From NCBI GenBank assembly GCA_029202385.1, contig CP119314.1, positions 5,383,001 to 5,447,000 on the forward strand: DNA of 64,000 bases. The letters run 5' to 3'. The DNA comes from Candidatus Sphingomonas phytovorans. Its GTDB lineage: Bacteria; Pseudomonadota; Alphaproteobacteria; Sphingomonadales; Sphingomonadaceae. This document shows, one piece after another, positions 8,754 to 15,721 of this stretch (positions are counted from its first letter, which is position 1; every line of letters begins with the position of its first letter). The notes beneath the pieces are model-generated. The model had not been told where the DNA came from, did not search any database, and saw only the letters and a program-made list of their open reading frames with translations. The translations under genes were made by a program, and so were the position numbers.

Positions 8754-8886
8754 TCTCCCTCTCCCGGCGGGAGAGGGAAGGGGCCCATCGCGTGAGCGAT
8801 GGGAAGGGTGAGGGCGATTGCAATGGCTAGTCACCCTCACCCTTCCGTCGCTTCGCTCCTCCCTCCCTCTCCCGATGGGAGAGGGA
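8754..8886. repeat. Inverted pair of REP-like repeats between sufD and sufS, extending into the sufS coding sequence
   Basis: Two copies of a CCCTCACCCTTCC...CCCTCTCCC...GGGAGAGGG element face each other: one at about 8756-8816 (reverse orientation) and one at about 8833-8886. Each ends in a CTCTCCC/GGGAGAG hairpin. The second copy is read in frame as the first ~20 residues of SufS. Such elements are common intergenic repeats in alphaproteobacteria. Confidence 0.7.
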
Positions 8887-10091
8887 ATGCGGCCACCCGC
8901 CTCCTCGACCTGCTCGCCGACTTCCCGGCGATCCCGCGGGGCTGGGCCTATCTCGACACCGCGGCGACGGCGCAGAAGCCGCAGCCCGTGATCGACGCGA
9001 TCGACCGCGCCTATGCCGAAACCTACGCCACCGTGCATCGCGGCGTGTACCAGCGCTCGGCCGACATGACGCTTGCCTATGAGGCGGCGCGCAAGAAGGT
9101 GGCGCGCTTCATCGGCGCTGGCAGCGCCGACGAGATCGTGTTCGTGCGCGGCGCGACCGAGGGCATCAACCTCGTCGCCCAATGCTGGGCGCGTGAGCAG
9201 TTGAAGGCGGGCGACCGAATCCTGCTCTCGACGCTTGAGCATCACTCCAACATCGTCCCGTGGCAGATGGCCGCGGAGCGTGTCGGTGCCGCGATCGACG
9301 TCATCCCACTGACCCCCGATCACCGTATCGATCTCGACGCGATGGCCGCGATGATCACGCCTGCCCACAAGCTGGTCGCGCTGGCGCATGTCTCGAACGT
9401 GCTCGGGTCGCTGCTCGATGCGCGGCGTGCCGCCGATATCGCCCATTCGGTCGGCGCGAAGATCCTGCTCGACGGCTGCCAGGCGGTACCGCGCATGGCG
9501 GTGGACGTCGCGGCGCTCGACTGCGATTTCTACGTCTTCTCCGGGCACAAGCTCTACGGCCCGACCGGCATTGGCGTGCTGTGGGCGCGGCCGGAACTGC
9601 TCGAGGCGATGCCGCCCTATCAGGGCGGCGGATCGATGATCGACCGGGTCACCTTCGCGAAGACGACCTACGCCCCGCCACCGGGCCGTTTCGAGGCGGG
9701 GACGCCGCACATCGTCGGTGCGCTCGGCCTCCATGCCGCGATCGACTATGTCGAGCGCATTGGCCTCGACGCGATCCACGCGCACGAAACGGCGCTGGTC
9801 GCGAAGACGCGCGAGGCGCTGTTGCAGATCAACTCGGTCACGCTCTACGGCCCCGAGGATTCGGCCGGCATCGTCAGTTTCTCGATCGAGGGGGTGCATC
9901 CGCATGACATCGGCACCATCTTGGACGAGGAGCGGGTCGCGATCCGCGCCGGGCATCATTGCGCTCAGCCGTTGATGGAGGCGCTGGGCGTGCCGGCGAC
10001 GGCACGGGCGAGCTTCGGGGTCTACAACGGCGCGGCTGACGTGGATGCGCTGGTGCGCGGGATCGAGCGGGTAACACGGATTTTCGGGTAG
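8823..10091 (+). CDS. sufS: Cysteine desulfurase SufS
   Basis: A PLP-dependent class V aminotransferase-fold enzyme that takes sulfur from cysteine for Fe-S cluster synthesis. From ATG 8823 it is 422 residues. The PLP lysine is in FSGHKLYGPTGIG (about K243), and the persulfide cysteine in RAGHHCAQP (about C380). Other family features are TLEHHSNIVPWQ and VHRGVYQRSADMTLAYE. The conserved part begins around residue 25 (TRLLDLLADFPAIPRGWAYL); residues 3-24 are encoded by an inserted REP-like repeat and look unlike other SufS N-termini. The purine-rich end of the repeat (AGGGTGAGGG) may serve as ribosome-binding site. sufT starts 7 bp downstream. Confidence 0.94.
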   Translation: MASHPHPSVASLLPPSPDGRGNAATRLLDLLADFPAIPRGWAYLDTAATAQKPQPVIDAIDRAYAETYATVHRGVYQRSADMTLAYEAARKKVARFIGAGSADEIVFVRGATEGINLVAQCWAREQLKAGDRILLSTLEHHSNIVPWQMAAERVGAAIDVIPLTPDHRIDLDAMAAMITPAHKLVALAHVSNVLGSLLDARRAADIAHSVGAKILLDGCQAVPRMAVDVAALDCDFYVFSGHKLYGPTGIGVLWARPELLEAMPPYQGGGSMIDRVTFAKTTYAPPPGRFEAGTPHIVGALGLHAAIDYVERIGLDAIHAHETALVAKTREALLQINSVTLYGPEDSAGIVSFSIEGVHPHDIGTILDEERVAIRAGHHCAQPLMEALGVPATARASFGVYNGAADVDALVRGIERVTRIFG

Positions 10092-10098
10092 GGTTCGC

Positions 10099-10566
10099 AT
10101 GAACGAAGAGCGGAAGATTGTGGTTGAAGAGGTCGCCTCGGTCGAGGCGCCGCCCAAGGCGCGCGTCGATGGCGGGGTGACCGAAACGTTCGAGCGCAAG
10201 CGCGATTATCTCGAAGGTTTCCTGGCACAGAAGCCCGAGGCGCTTTCCACCGGCGAGCCGGGCGGCGCGCTGTACGAGGCGGTGGTCGATGCGCTGAAGG
10301 AAATCTACGATCCCGAGATTCCGGTGAACATCTACGATCTCGGCCTGATCTACGGCGTCGAGGTAACCGATGAAGGCCATGCCTCGGTGACGATGACGCT
10401 CACCACGCCGCATTGCCCGGTCGCTGAATCCATGCCCGCCGAGGTGGAACTGCGCGTCGGATCCGTGCCGGGCGTCGGTACCGCGGACGTCAACCTCGTC
10501 TGGGATCCGCCTTGGGATCCGCAGAAGATGAGCGACGACGCCAAGCTCGAACTGGGGATGCTGTGA
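10099..10566 (+). CDS. sufT: SUF system Fe-S assembly protein SufT (MIP18/DUF59 family)
   Basis: A 155-residue protein with a MIP18 (DUF59) domain from about residue 58 to the end: LKEIYDPEIPVNIYDLGLIY, then MTLTTPHCPVAESMPAEVE with the conserved cysteine, and VNLVWDPPWDPQKMSDDAK. In SUF loci such proteins act as auxiliary Fe-S maturation factors. The first ~50 residues are a low-similarity extension rich in charged residues, common in alphaproteobacterial SufT. Its stop overlaps the sufA start (TGATG). Confidence 0.9.
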   Translation: MNEERKIVVEEVASVEAPPKARVDGGVTETFERKRDYLEGFLAQKPEALSTGEPGGALYEAVVDALKEIYDPEIPVNIYDLGLIYGVEVTDEGHASVTMTLTTPHCPVAESMPAEVELRVGSVPGVGTADVNLVWDPPWDPQKMSDDAKLELGML

Positions 10567-10919
10567 TGGCGACGACCACGCGCGTGCGCCCCGCGGCGCT
10601 GATCCTGACGCCGACCGCCGAGGCGCGGATCGCCGAGCTGATGGGCAAGTCCCCGGAAGGCGCGATCGGCGTCAAGCTGTCCACGCCGCGTCGCGGCTGT
10701 TCCGGGCTCGCTTACTCGGTCGACTATGTCACTGAGGCCAAGCCGTTCGACGAGCGTATCGAGACGCCGGGCGGGACGCTGTTCGTCGATGGCGGCTCGA
10801 TCCTCTACCTGATCGGATCGACCATGAACTGGGTCGAGGACGATTTCACCGCCGGCTTCGTGTTCCAGAACCCCAACGCCAAGGGCGAATGCGGCTGCGG
10901 GGAAAGCTTCACGGTCTGA
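10566..10919 (+). CDS. sufA: A-type Fe-S carrier protein (SufA / HesB-IscA family)
   Basis: A 117-residue carrier that accepts clusters from the SufBCD scaffold and delivers them to apoproteins. The three conserved cysteines are present: RRGCSGLAY and the C-terminal NAKGECGCGESF. The core reads LTPTAEARIAELM ... FVDGGSILYLIGSTMNW ... GFVFQNPNAKGECG. The ATG at 10566 overlaps the sufT stop, and this is the last gene of the suf operon. A short GC hairpin follows at about 10931-10955 but lacks a clear T-run. Confidence 0.95.
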   Translation: MATTTRVRPAALILTPTAEARIAELMGKSPEGAIGVKLSTPRRGCSGLAYSVDYVTEAKPFDERIETPGGTLFVDGGSILYLIGSTMNWVEDDFTAGFVFQNPNAKGECGCGESFTV

Positions 10920-10965
10920 AACGATCCGATCTCCCCGCCGCGCGTGCGGGGAAGATGCCGCATGA

Positions 10966-11337
10966 TCACGGCATTCCGAGAAAGCCTCGAAGCTCGGCGT
11001 CGCTGAGGAAACCGTCCGCGTTCGTATCGGCTGCCTTGAAACGATCGGGCACGGCCGCGAGGAAAGCATCCTTGGAGACATAGCCTTCGGCGTCCGCCTT
11101 CGTGCTCGCGAAGGAAGGCTGCATGAAGTCGGGCAGGGTATCCTTCTTGATCTTTCCCGCGTTCGACTGATCGACGAAGGTCCAGCCCTGTGCGGAAAAA
11201 GCAGTCGCCTCGGCCAGGCTCACCTTGCCGTCGGCGTTGGTGTCGGCCAACGCCATCGGATCGAAATCCTGAGCATGGGCCGGCAAGGCCGGGGTCGCAA
11301 AGATCAGCATAGCGGCGGCTGCGTAGCCAGGCTTCAT
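10966..11337 (-). CDS. Exported EF-hand calcium-binding protein
   Basis: A 123-residue protein from ATG 11337, which is preceded by a strong GAGGAGG ribosome-binding site; longer upstream starts lack one. A signal peptide (MKPGYAAAAMLIFATPALPAHAQ) directs it to the periplasm. Two EF-hand-like loops are clear, DTNADGKVSLAEA (about residues 33-45) and DTNADGFLSDAEL near the C-terminus, and further degenerate ones may lie between. Likely a small calcium-binding protein; its partner is unknown. It lies convergent to the suf operon and downstream of an esterase gene on the same strand. Confidence 0.82.
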   Translation of the reverse strand: MKPGYAAAAMLIFATPALPAHAQDFDPMALADTNADGKVSLAEATAFSAQGWTFVDQSNAGKIKKDTLPDFMQPSFASTKADAEGYVSKDAFLAAVPDRFKAADTNADGFLSDAELRGFLGMP

Positions 11338-11410
11338 GATTGTCCTCCTCTGATGGTCGATCATCGTTCGATTGCGGTCGGGATTGGTCATTCTCTTCGT
11401 GTCGGCAACT

Positions 11411-12475
11411 TCAACGGCCCTTCTCGAAGACGAGATTGCGACTGAAGAACGGGATCACCTGATCCTGAAACCGGATTGCGACATTGTTGGTGTGGTCGCC
11501 TGGATAGATTTCGAAGCCGTTGGCGATGGCATAGCTGTCGAGCACGGTGTGGAGCTTCTCCGCGTCGACTTTCAGTCCGTCCCTGTCTCCGACATCGATC
11601 GAGATCGCACGATATTGCCGCAGGTTGCCGATATACTGGTCGACAATGGCGAGCGGCGCATTGGCCGCCCATCGCGCGAGGACGTCCGGCTGGGCGACGC
11701 CGTCCTTCACCGGCAGGTCGAGATAGAGCGGCGGGTTCTTCGGGTTGGGCGACCATGCCGCGGCGCTCGCCAGCTGCGCTCTCAGCCCGAACGGCAGCTT
11801 TGCCGAATCTGTCGGCACCTTCACGGCCGCAAGCGCCGCTGTCGCCTCCGCATTGAACTGGCCGCCCTGGCGCGCGGACAGGCAACATGGGCTCATCATA
11901 TAGAGCGCGCCGAACACCTCGGGATGTTTCATGCCGATCCGGCTGGTGCCATATCCGCCCATCGAATGGCCCGCCAGCCCGCGGCTCTCCCGCCGCGCCA
12001 GCGTCCGATAATGGGCATCGATATAGGCGACCAGATCGCGCGCCACGAAGGCCTCGAAGTCCCCGGTCGTCGCCGAGCTTGAATACATCGATCCGTTGTG
12101 GATGGTCTTGCTGTCGGGAAAGACCAGGATCATGTCCTTCGCGCCCTTGGCGAAGCCACCCTCGATCGTCTGCGGAACATGGATTTCCCTGGTCCATTGG
12201 TCAGCGCCGATCGAATAGCCGTGAAGGGCATAGACGACGGGATAGCGGCGGCGAGGGCTCTTCGCGTAGCTCGGCGGCAGCACCACGATCACGTCGCGGT
12301 CAGCGGTCTCGCCTTCCAGATTGCCCATGATGGCCGCCGAATGGATCTTGATTCGCTCGATCGTTACCGGCAGCGCGCCGGCGACGGGCGGGGGCGCGTT
12401 CGTCGTCACTTGAGCGCCGCCAGGGCTCGCCACGAACATCAGGATTGCGGCACCCAGGCAGTAGGCCGATTTCAT
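11411..12475 (-). CDS. Secreted esterase D / feruloyl esterase-like alpha/beta hydrolase
   Basis: A 354-residue protein with signal peptide (MKSAYCLGAAILMFVASPGGAQ) and an alpha/beta-hydrolase fold of the putative esterase family (PF00756). The nucleophile elbow is GLAGHSMGGYGTSRIG, giving a catalytic Ser in GHSMGG; HGYSIGADQW provides the oxyanion-hole region, and the C-terminal GDHTNNVAI probably holds the catalytic His. Members act on acyl, feruloyl or S-formylglutathione esters; the periplasmic signal favours carbohydrate or xenobiotic ester hydrolysis over S-formylglutathione hydrolase. Upstream lies a 660-bp non-coding gap. Confidence 0.82.
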   Translation of the reverse strand: MKSAYCLGAAILMFVASPGGAQVTTNAPPPVAGALPVTIERIKIHSAAIMGNLEGETADRDVIVVLPPSYAKSPRRRYPVVYALHGYSIGADQWTREIHVPQTIEGGFAKGAKDMILVFPDSKTIHNGSMYSSSATTGDFEAFVARDLVAYIDAHYRTLARRESRGLAGHSMGGYGTSRIGMKHPEVFGALYMMSPCCLSARQGGQFNAEATAALAAVKVPTDSAKLPFGLRAQLASAAAWSPNPKNPPLYLDLPVKDGVAQPDVLARWAANAPLAIVDQYIGNLRQYRAISIDVGDRDGLKVDAEKLHTVLDSYAIANGFEIYPGDHTNNVAIRFQDQVIPFFSRNLVFEKGR

Positions 12476-12963
12476 CTTCAGGCTCCCCTCGCGATATCGT
12501 CCGTTCTTGGGGAAGGGGATAGCTGCGGCGGCCGCGCCGTTCGACGCGCGCCCGCCACAGGGATCCTCCCCGGATCACAAACCACCCGCGCCGATCGTTG
12601 GTCTTTCTCTCGCGCCGTGCATTTGTCTGTGTATTTATTTCCGATGTCAACGACCAGACTGCTTTGTCGGGAGCTTCCCTCCCGCGCCGGTGCCGGGGAT
12701 GGAGCTGTCGACGCCATTTCCGAAGGATTAAAGGGAGTAAAGCGATCAGCGCTTGGCACCAGACGCATCGAGATGCGCGCTGGATTAGGTAGGAGTTATT
12801 CTGGCTGCGTGCTGACGCAGATGGTCAGACGGGGTCACTCCCTCGGCGATGCTGTCCCCGGTAACCGGAGGGGATCGATTCAATCGCGGCGTGAAAAGGA
12901 TAACGATCATGCCGGGGTGAAACCTAAAGCTTCACCGCGCTCATTCTCATCGCTGGCCACTGA
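12476..12963. other. Non-coding stretch upstream of the esterase; no gene recognised
   Basis: Several short open frames exist on both strands but none looks like a protein or has family similarity. The first part should hold the esterase promoter on the minus strand. AT content rises toward the right end, where a palindromic repeat cluster begins. Confidence 0.5.
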
Positions 12964-12983
12964 ATTTGCCTGTTCCGGGCGGA

Positions 12984-13137
12984 GATTTCCCTGTTATGCC
13001 CGGAAGAATTCCCTGTTCCTGCATAACAGGGAAATCTATTCAAATATATGAACTTGTAGAATAATTTGGACGAAATGGCGATTTTCGATCCAGGAAAAAA
13101 CAAAATTCCCTGTTGTCGACGCAGGAACAGGGAAATT
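12984..13137. repeat. Cluster of CCCTGTT/AACAGGG palindromic repeats
   Basis: A perfect 16-bp inverted repeat, GATTTCCCTGTTATGC at 12984-12999 and its complement at 13021-13036, encloses another unit, AATTCCCTGTTCCTGC (13008-13023). That inner unit is in turn matched, with one extra base, by GCAGGAACAGGGAAATT at 13121-13137. AATTCCCTGTT at 13105-13115 pairs locally with the same end. The last copy touches the stop codon of the MaoC-type gene. A second cluster of the same family lies at 36005-36195. Confidence 0.75.
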
Positions 13138-13589
13138 CAGGCCGGCTTCTTCCGCATCAGCGCGGTCCTGAGGCAGGAACAGACCTCCTCGTCCCGCTGG
13201 TTCAACATCCGGTGGCGGAACGTCACCAGCCCGGCATCGGGCCGCGACTTGCTGGCGCGCAACTCAACCACCTCGGTCTCGCCGCGCAGCGTGTCGCCGA
13301 TGAACACGGGCTTGGGCATCACCAGCTTGTCGTAACCGAGATTGGCCACCAGCGTGCCAAGTGTCGTGTCCCCGACCGACACGCCGATCATCAGCGCAAA
13401 GGTGAAGGTGCCGTTGACGACGATCCGCCCGAACTCGGTCCCGCCGGCATAGTCGGCGTCGAGATGCAACGGCTGCGGATTATGGGTAAGGGTGGAGATC
13501 AGCAGATTGTCGGTCTCGGTCACTGTGCGCCGGATCTCGTGGACGATCCGGTCGCCCACCTGCCATTCGTCATAATATCTGCCGGCCAT
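13137..13589 (-). CDS. MaoC family enoyl-CoA hydratase/dehydratase
   Basis: A 150-residue single hot-dog protein. The hydratase-2 signature occurs as NPQPLHLDADYAGGTEFGRIVVNGTFTFALMIG, where D and H of the LHxDxxxA pattern are the usual catalytic pair. It likely hydrates an acyl-CoA. ATG 13589 overlaps the stop of the upstream SDR gene (ATGA), so the two are co-translated and may act on the same acyl-CoA pathway. Its stop codon abuts a palindromic repeat unit. Confidence 0.85.
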   Translation of the reverse strand: MAGRYYDEWQVGDRIVHEIRRTVTETDNLLISTLTHNPQPLHLDADYAGGTEFGRIVVNGTFTFALMIGVSVGDTTLGTLVANLGYDKLVMPKPVFIGDTLRGETEVVELRASKSRPDAGLVTFRHRMLNQRDEEVCSCLRTALMRKKPA

Positions 13590-14368
13590 CAACCGATTCC
13601 TCCAAGACTGCGCCCTGCTGTCCAGCCGCCATCGGCCGGTAGCACGACGCCCGATACATAGCGGGCGTAGGGCGAGGCAAGGAACAGGCAGACATCGGCG
13701 ACATCATCCACCGTGCCCATCCGCCCGAGCGGCACCGCTTTGGCGGAGCGTGCCTTGGCCTCGGGCGTGGGGGCAAGCCGTTCCATGCCTTCGGTGCCGG
13801 CGATCGGGCCGGGCGAGACCGAGTTCACGCGCACGCCTTCCGGCCCCCATTCGATCGCCAGCGTCTTGGTGATCATGTCGACTCCGGCCTTGGCCGCGCA
13901 GACATGGACCTGCATCGGTGTCGCGATGAAGGCTTGCGGCGCGGAGATGTTGATGATGCTCGCGCCCGGCTTGGTCAGGTGCTCATAAGCGGCGCGCATC
14001 ACATGGAAGGTGCCGAGCGTGTCGATCTCGGCGACCGCCTTGAAGCCGTTGGAACTCAGCATCGCCGCCGGCACGGGGAAATTGCCGGCCGCGCCCGACA
14101 CCAGCACGTCGATCGTGCCGCGCTGGGCACGGAAATCGTCGATCGCCGCCTTCACCGCCTCATAGTCACGTACGTCGAGGCTGTAGCCGAGCGCGGGTGT
14201 GTTATCCGACAGCGCCGCGACCGCGGCGTCGACCTTGTCCTGGCTGCGGCTGGCGACACCCAGCTTCGCCCCGCGTCGCGCAAAGGACTTGGCGATGCCC
14301 AGGTTGATGCCGCTGGTCCCGCCAAAGACCATCACTGTCTTGCCGGTGAAATCGAAGCCCTCGGCCAT
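13589..14368 (-). CDS. SDR family oxidoreductase, 2,4-dienoyl-CoA reductase-like
   Basis: A 259-residue Rossmann-fold protein with the cofactor motif GGTSGINLGIA near residue 17 and the NAG-equivalent SGAAGNF. The usual catalytic Tyr of YxxxK is absent: the helix reads QVHVCAAKAGVDMITKTLAIEWGPEG in two halves around the lysine. Peroxisomal-type 2,4-dienoyl-CoA reductases (DECR2) have the same arrangement, together with SPGPIAGTEGMERLAP as seen here. A role in reducing unsaturated acyl-CoA is therefore likely, fitting the adjacent MaoC hydratase. Start ATG 14368 follows GGGAG at 7 bp; a TTG two codons upstream is less likely. Confidence 0.87.
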   Translation of the reverse strand: MAEGFDFTGKTVMVFGGTSGINLGIAKSFARRGAKLGVASRSQDKVDAAVAALSDNTPALGYSLDVRDYEAVKAAIDDFRAQRGTIDVLVSGAAGNFPVPAAMLSSNGFKAVAEIDTLGTFHVMRAAYEHLTKPGASIINISAPQAFIATPMQVHVCAAKAGVDMITKTLAIEWGPEGVRVNSVSPGPIAGTEGMERLAPTPEAKARSAKAVPLGRMGTVDDVADVCLFLASPYARYVSGVVLPADGGWTAGRSLGGIG

Positions 14369-14392
14369 ATCCAACTCCCTTGCCTTGTTTCT

Positions 14393-14851
14393 TCAGAGCT
14401 TCAGCTTGAACCCTGCATGGCTCTTCTTCCAGCCCATGGTCTCATAGAAGCGGTGGGCATCGATACGCGTCGACATCGAGGTAAGCTGCGCCATGCCGCA
14501 ACCCCGCTCGCGGAAACGCTCGACCGCCCATTCGATCATCTGCTGCCCCAGTCCCTGGCCCCGCAGGCTGCTGGCGATACGGACCGCTTCGATCTGCCCG
14601 CGCCAGCTGCCGCGAAAGGCGATGCCGGGCAGGAAACTCAGCTGCATCGTGCCGACAACTTCACCGTCGAGTTCGGCGACGACCTGCATCTGGTTCGGAT
14701 CGGCGGCGATCGCCTCGAACGCGGCAAAATAGCGCTGGTCGAGCGGCAGGCTCGGGTCCTCGCGGCCCTTGCTGTGCTCGTCATCGTCAAGCAGTGCGAC
14801 GATGGCGGGAAGGTCGTCGGCGGTGGCCGCGCGGAAGGTGATGCCGCTCAT
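14393..14851 (-). CDS. GNAT family N-acetyltransferase
   Basis: A 152-residue protein beginning MSGITFRAATADDLPAIVAL. The acetyl-CoA-binding motif A is visible as VRIASSLRGQGLGQQMIEWA, matching the R/Q-x-x-G-x-G/A pattern, followed by the C-terminal RFYETMGWKKSHAGFKL typical of GNAT enzymes. The acceptor substrate is unknown. It is 24 bp upstream of the SDR gene on the same strand and may be transcribed with it. Confidence 0.9.
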   Translation of the reverse strand: MSGITFRAATADDLPAIVALLDDDEHSKGREDPSLPLDQRYFAAFEAIAADPNQMQVVAELDGEVVGTMQLSFLPGIAFRGSWRGQIEAVRIASSLRGQGLGQQMIEWAVERFRERGCGMAQLTSMSTRIDAHRFYETMGWKKSHAGFKLKL

Positions 14852-14876
14852 GGCGCGATAAGGGATTTGATCAAGA

Positions 14877-15350
14877 TCAGCCCTCGCAACCCGTGGCACG
14901 CGCGGACCAGGTAATGTTGACGATCTTCCAGGTGCCCGTGTCGCGGGCCAGGTCGAAATGGTCCACGCCGCAATGATGCGCCTTGCCGTCGATGAAGAAC
15001 GTATAGGGCGCCCAGACCATCGCAATATCGCCGTCGATCTCGATCGCCGGATTGCTGATGCGCTCTTCATATTTCTCCGGGCCGGGTTTGACGCTCGCGG
15101 CGAACTCGGTCCAGCTCATATGGCGGACCGTGCGCACGCCGTTGGGCGCTTCATTGGCGACGGTGGCGCCGCCGTCCGGGCGAAGCTGCGCGAGGATCGC
15201 GGCGGAATCTCGTGCGGCGAGGCCGGCGAGCATCGCGTTGATCGGTGCCATCACCGCGCCTTCGTCGGTGCCGGGCGGCGGAAGGCCGGTGCCCTTGGGC
15301 ATCGGCTGGACTGGAGTGACCTGGGCGAGAAAGGCAAGGATCAGGGACAT
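14877..15350 (-). CDS. SnoaL/NTF2-like (DUF4440-type) protein
   Basis: A 157-residue protein with a short hydrophobic start (MSLILAFLAQVTP) that may act as a signal peptide, followed by an NTF2-like cone fold: INAMLAGLAARDSAAILAQL, EERISNPAIEIDGDIAMVWA, and HHCGVDHFDLARDTGTWKIV. These fit nuclear transport factor 2 / SnoaL-like proteins of unknown function. AGGAG precedes the ATG. The GNAT gene lies 25 bp downstream on the same strand. Confidence 0.75.
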   Translation of the reverse strand: MSLILAFLAQVTPVQPMPKGTGLPPPGTDEGAVMAPINAMLAGLAARDSAAILAQLRPDGGATVANEAPNGVRTVRHMSWTEFAASVKPGPEKYEERISNPAIEIDGDIAMVWAPYTFFIDGKAHHCGVDHFDLARDTGTWKIVNITWSARATGCEG

Positions 15351-15410
15351 TGGGTATCTCCTGGAAGTTCCTCCCCGGAAGCGGGAGGAACAGAAGCACT
15401 CCGTTCGTCA

Positions 15411-15551
15411 TCACATTCTGAAGACGCCAGACTGCAGGAAGGGCGGGCCGGGATCGAGCAGCCGCTCCACCAACCCTCGGTCGTGCACCGCATTCGCCCG
15501 GAACGCCTCGTTCTCAGGCGATACCCTGCTCTCCAATGCCGGTGCGCTCAT
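15411..15551 (-). pseudogene. Remnant of an acyl-CoA carboxylase carboxyltransferase (beta) subunit gene
   Basis: A 46-codon frame beginning MSAPALESRVSPENEAFRAN resembles the N-terminus of methylcrotonyl-CoA carboxylase-type beta subunits. After only ~30 residues it jumps to VERLLDPGPPFLQSG, the motif RVERLLDPGSPFLE that normally lies some 40 residues further on, then stops. An internal deletion plus loss of the whole C-terminal part would explain this. A 9-bp perfect hairpin (15367-15391) follows on the same strand. Family identity is from memory of the motifs, so confidence is moderate. Confidence 0.5.
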
Positions 15552-15678
15552 GCTTTCATCCTCATCCCGCGCTCCTGACTAGACAGCGACCGCGCGAATG
15601 GGAAGCGACGCTCGCGATATAAGGCTGCGCCGTACGGCGGGCATCTGCGCGGGTGGTATCTGGTGTAACCGAAATCTC

Positions 15679-15704
15679 AGGTGTACTCCTCACGCCATAC
15701 ACCT
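15679..15704. promoter_or_regulatory. Inverted repeat upstream of the M13 peptidase gene
   Basis: AGGTGTA and TACACCT are perfect 7-bp arms separated by 12 bp, ending 17 bp before the start at 15722; a further GGTGTAA half-site lies just upstream. It could be an operator or overlap the promoter; no regulator is indicated. Confidence 0.4.
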
Positions 15705-15721
15705 TTGGAGAGGTTTGTCTC

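Noticed and set aside
7743..10199. 818-codon open frame antisense to sufD, sufS and sufT
   Set aside because: Arises from high GC in the third position of the real genes on the plus strand; composition is Arg/Asp/Ala-rich and the opposite frames encode clear SUF proteins.
10931..10955. GC hairpin after sufA as terminator
   Set aside because: Stem of about 6 bp and no T-run after it; may still be a weak terminator but not supported well enough to list.
12098..13051. Long open frame on the plus strand across the esterase gene and its upstream gap
   Set aside because: Low-complexity, arginine-rich composition; it is antisense to a clear esterase gene for part of its length and has no family similarity or ribosome-binding site.
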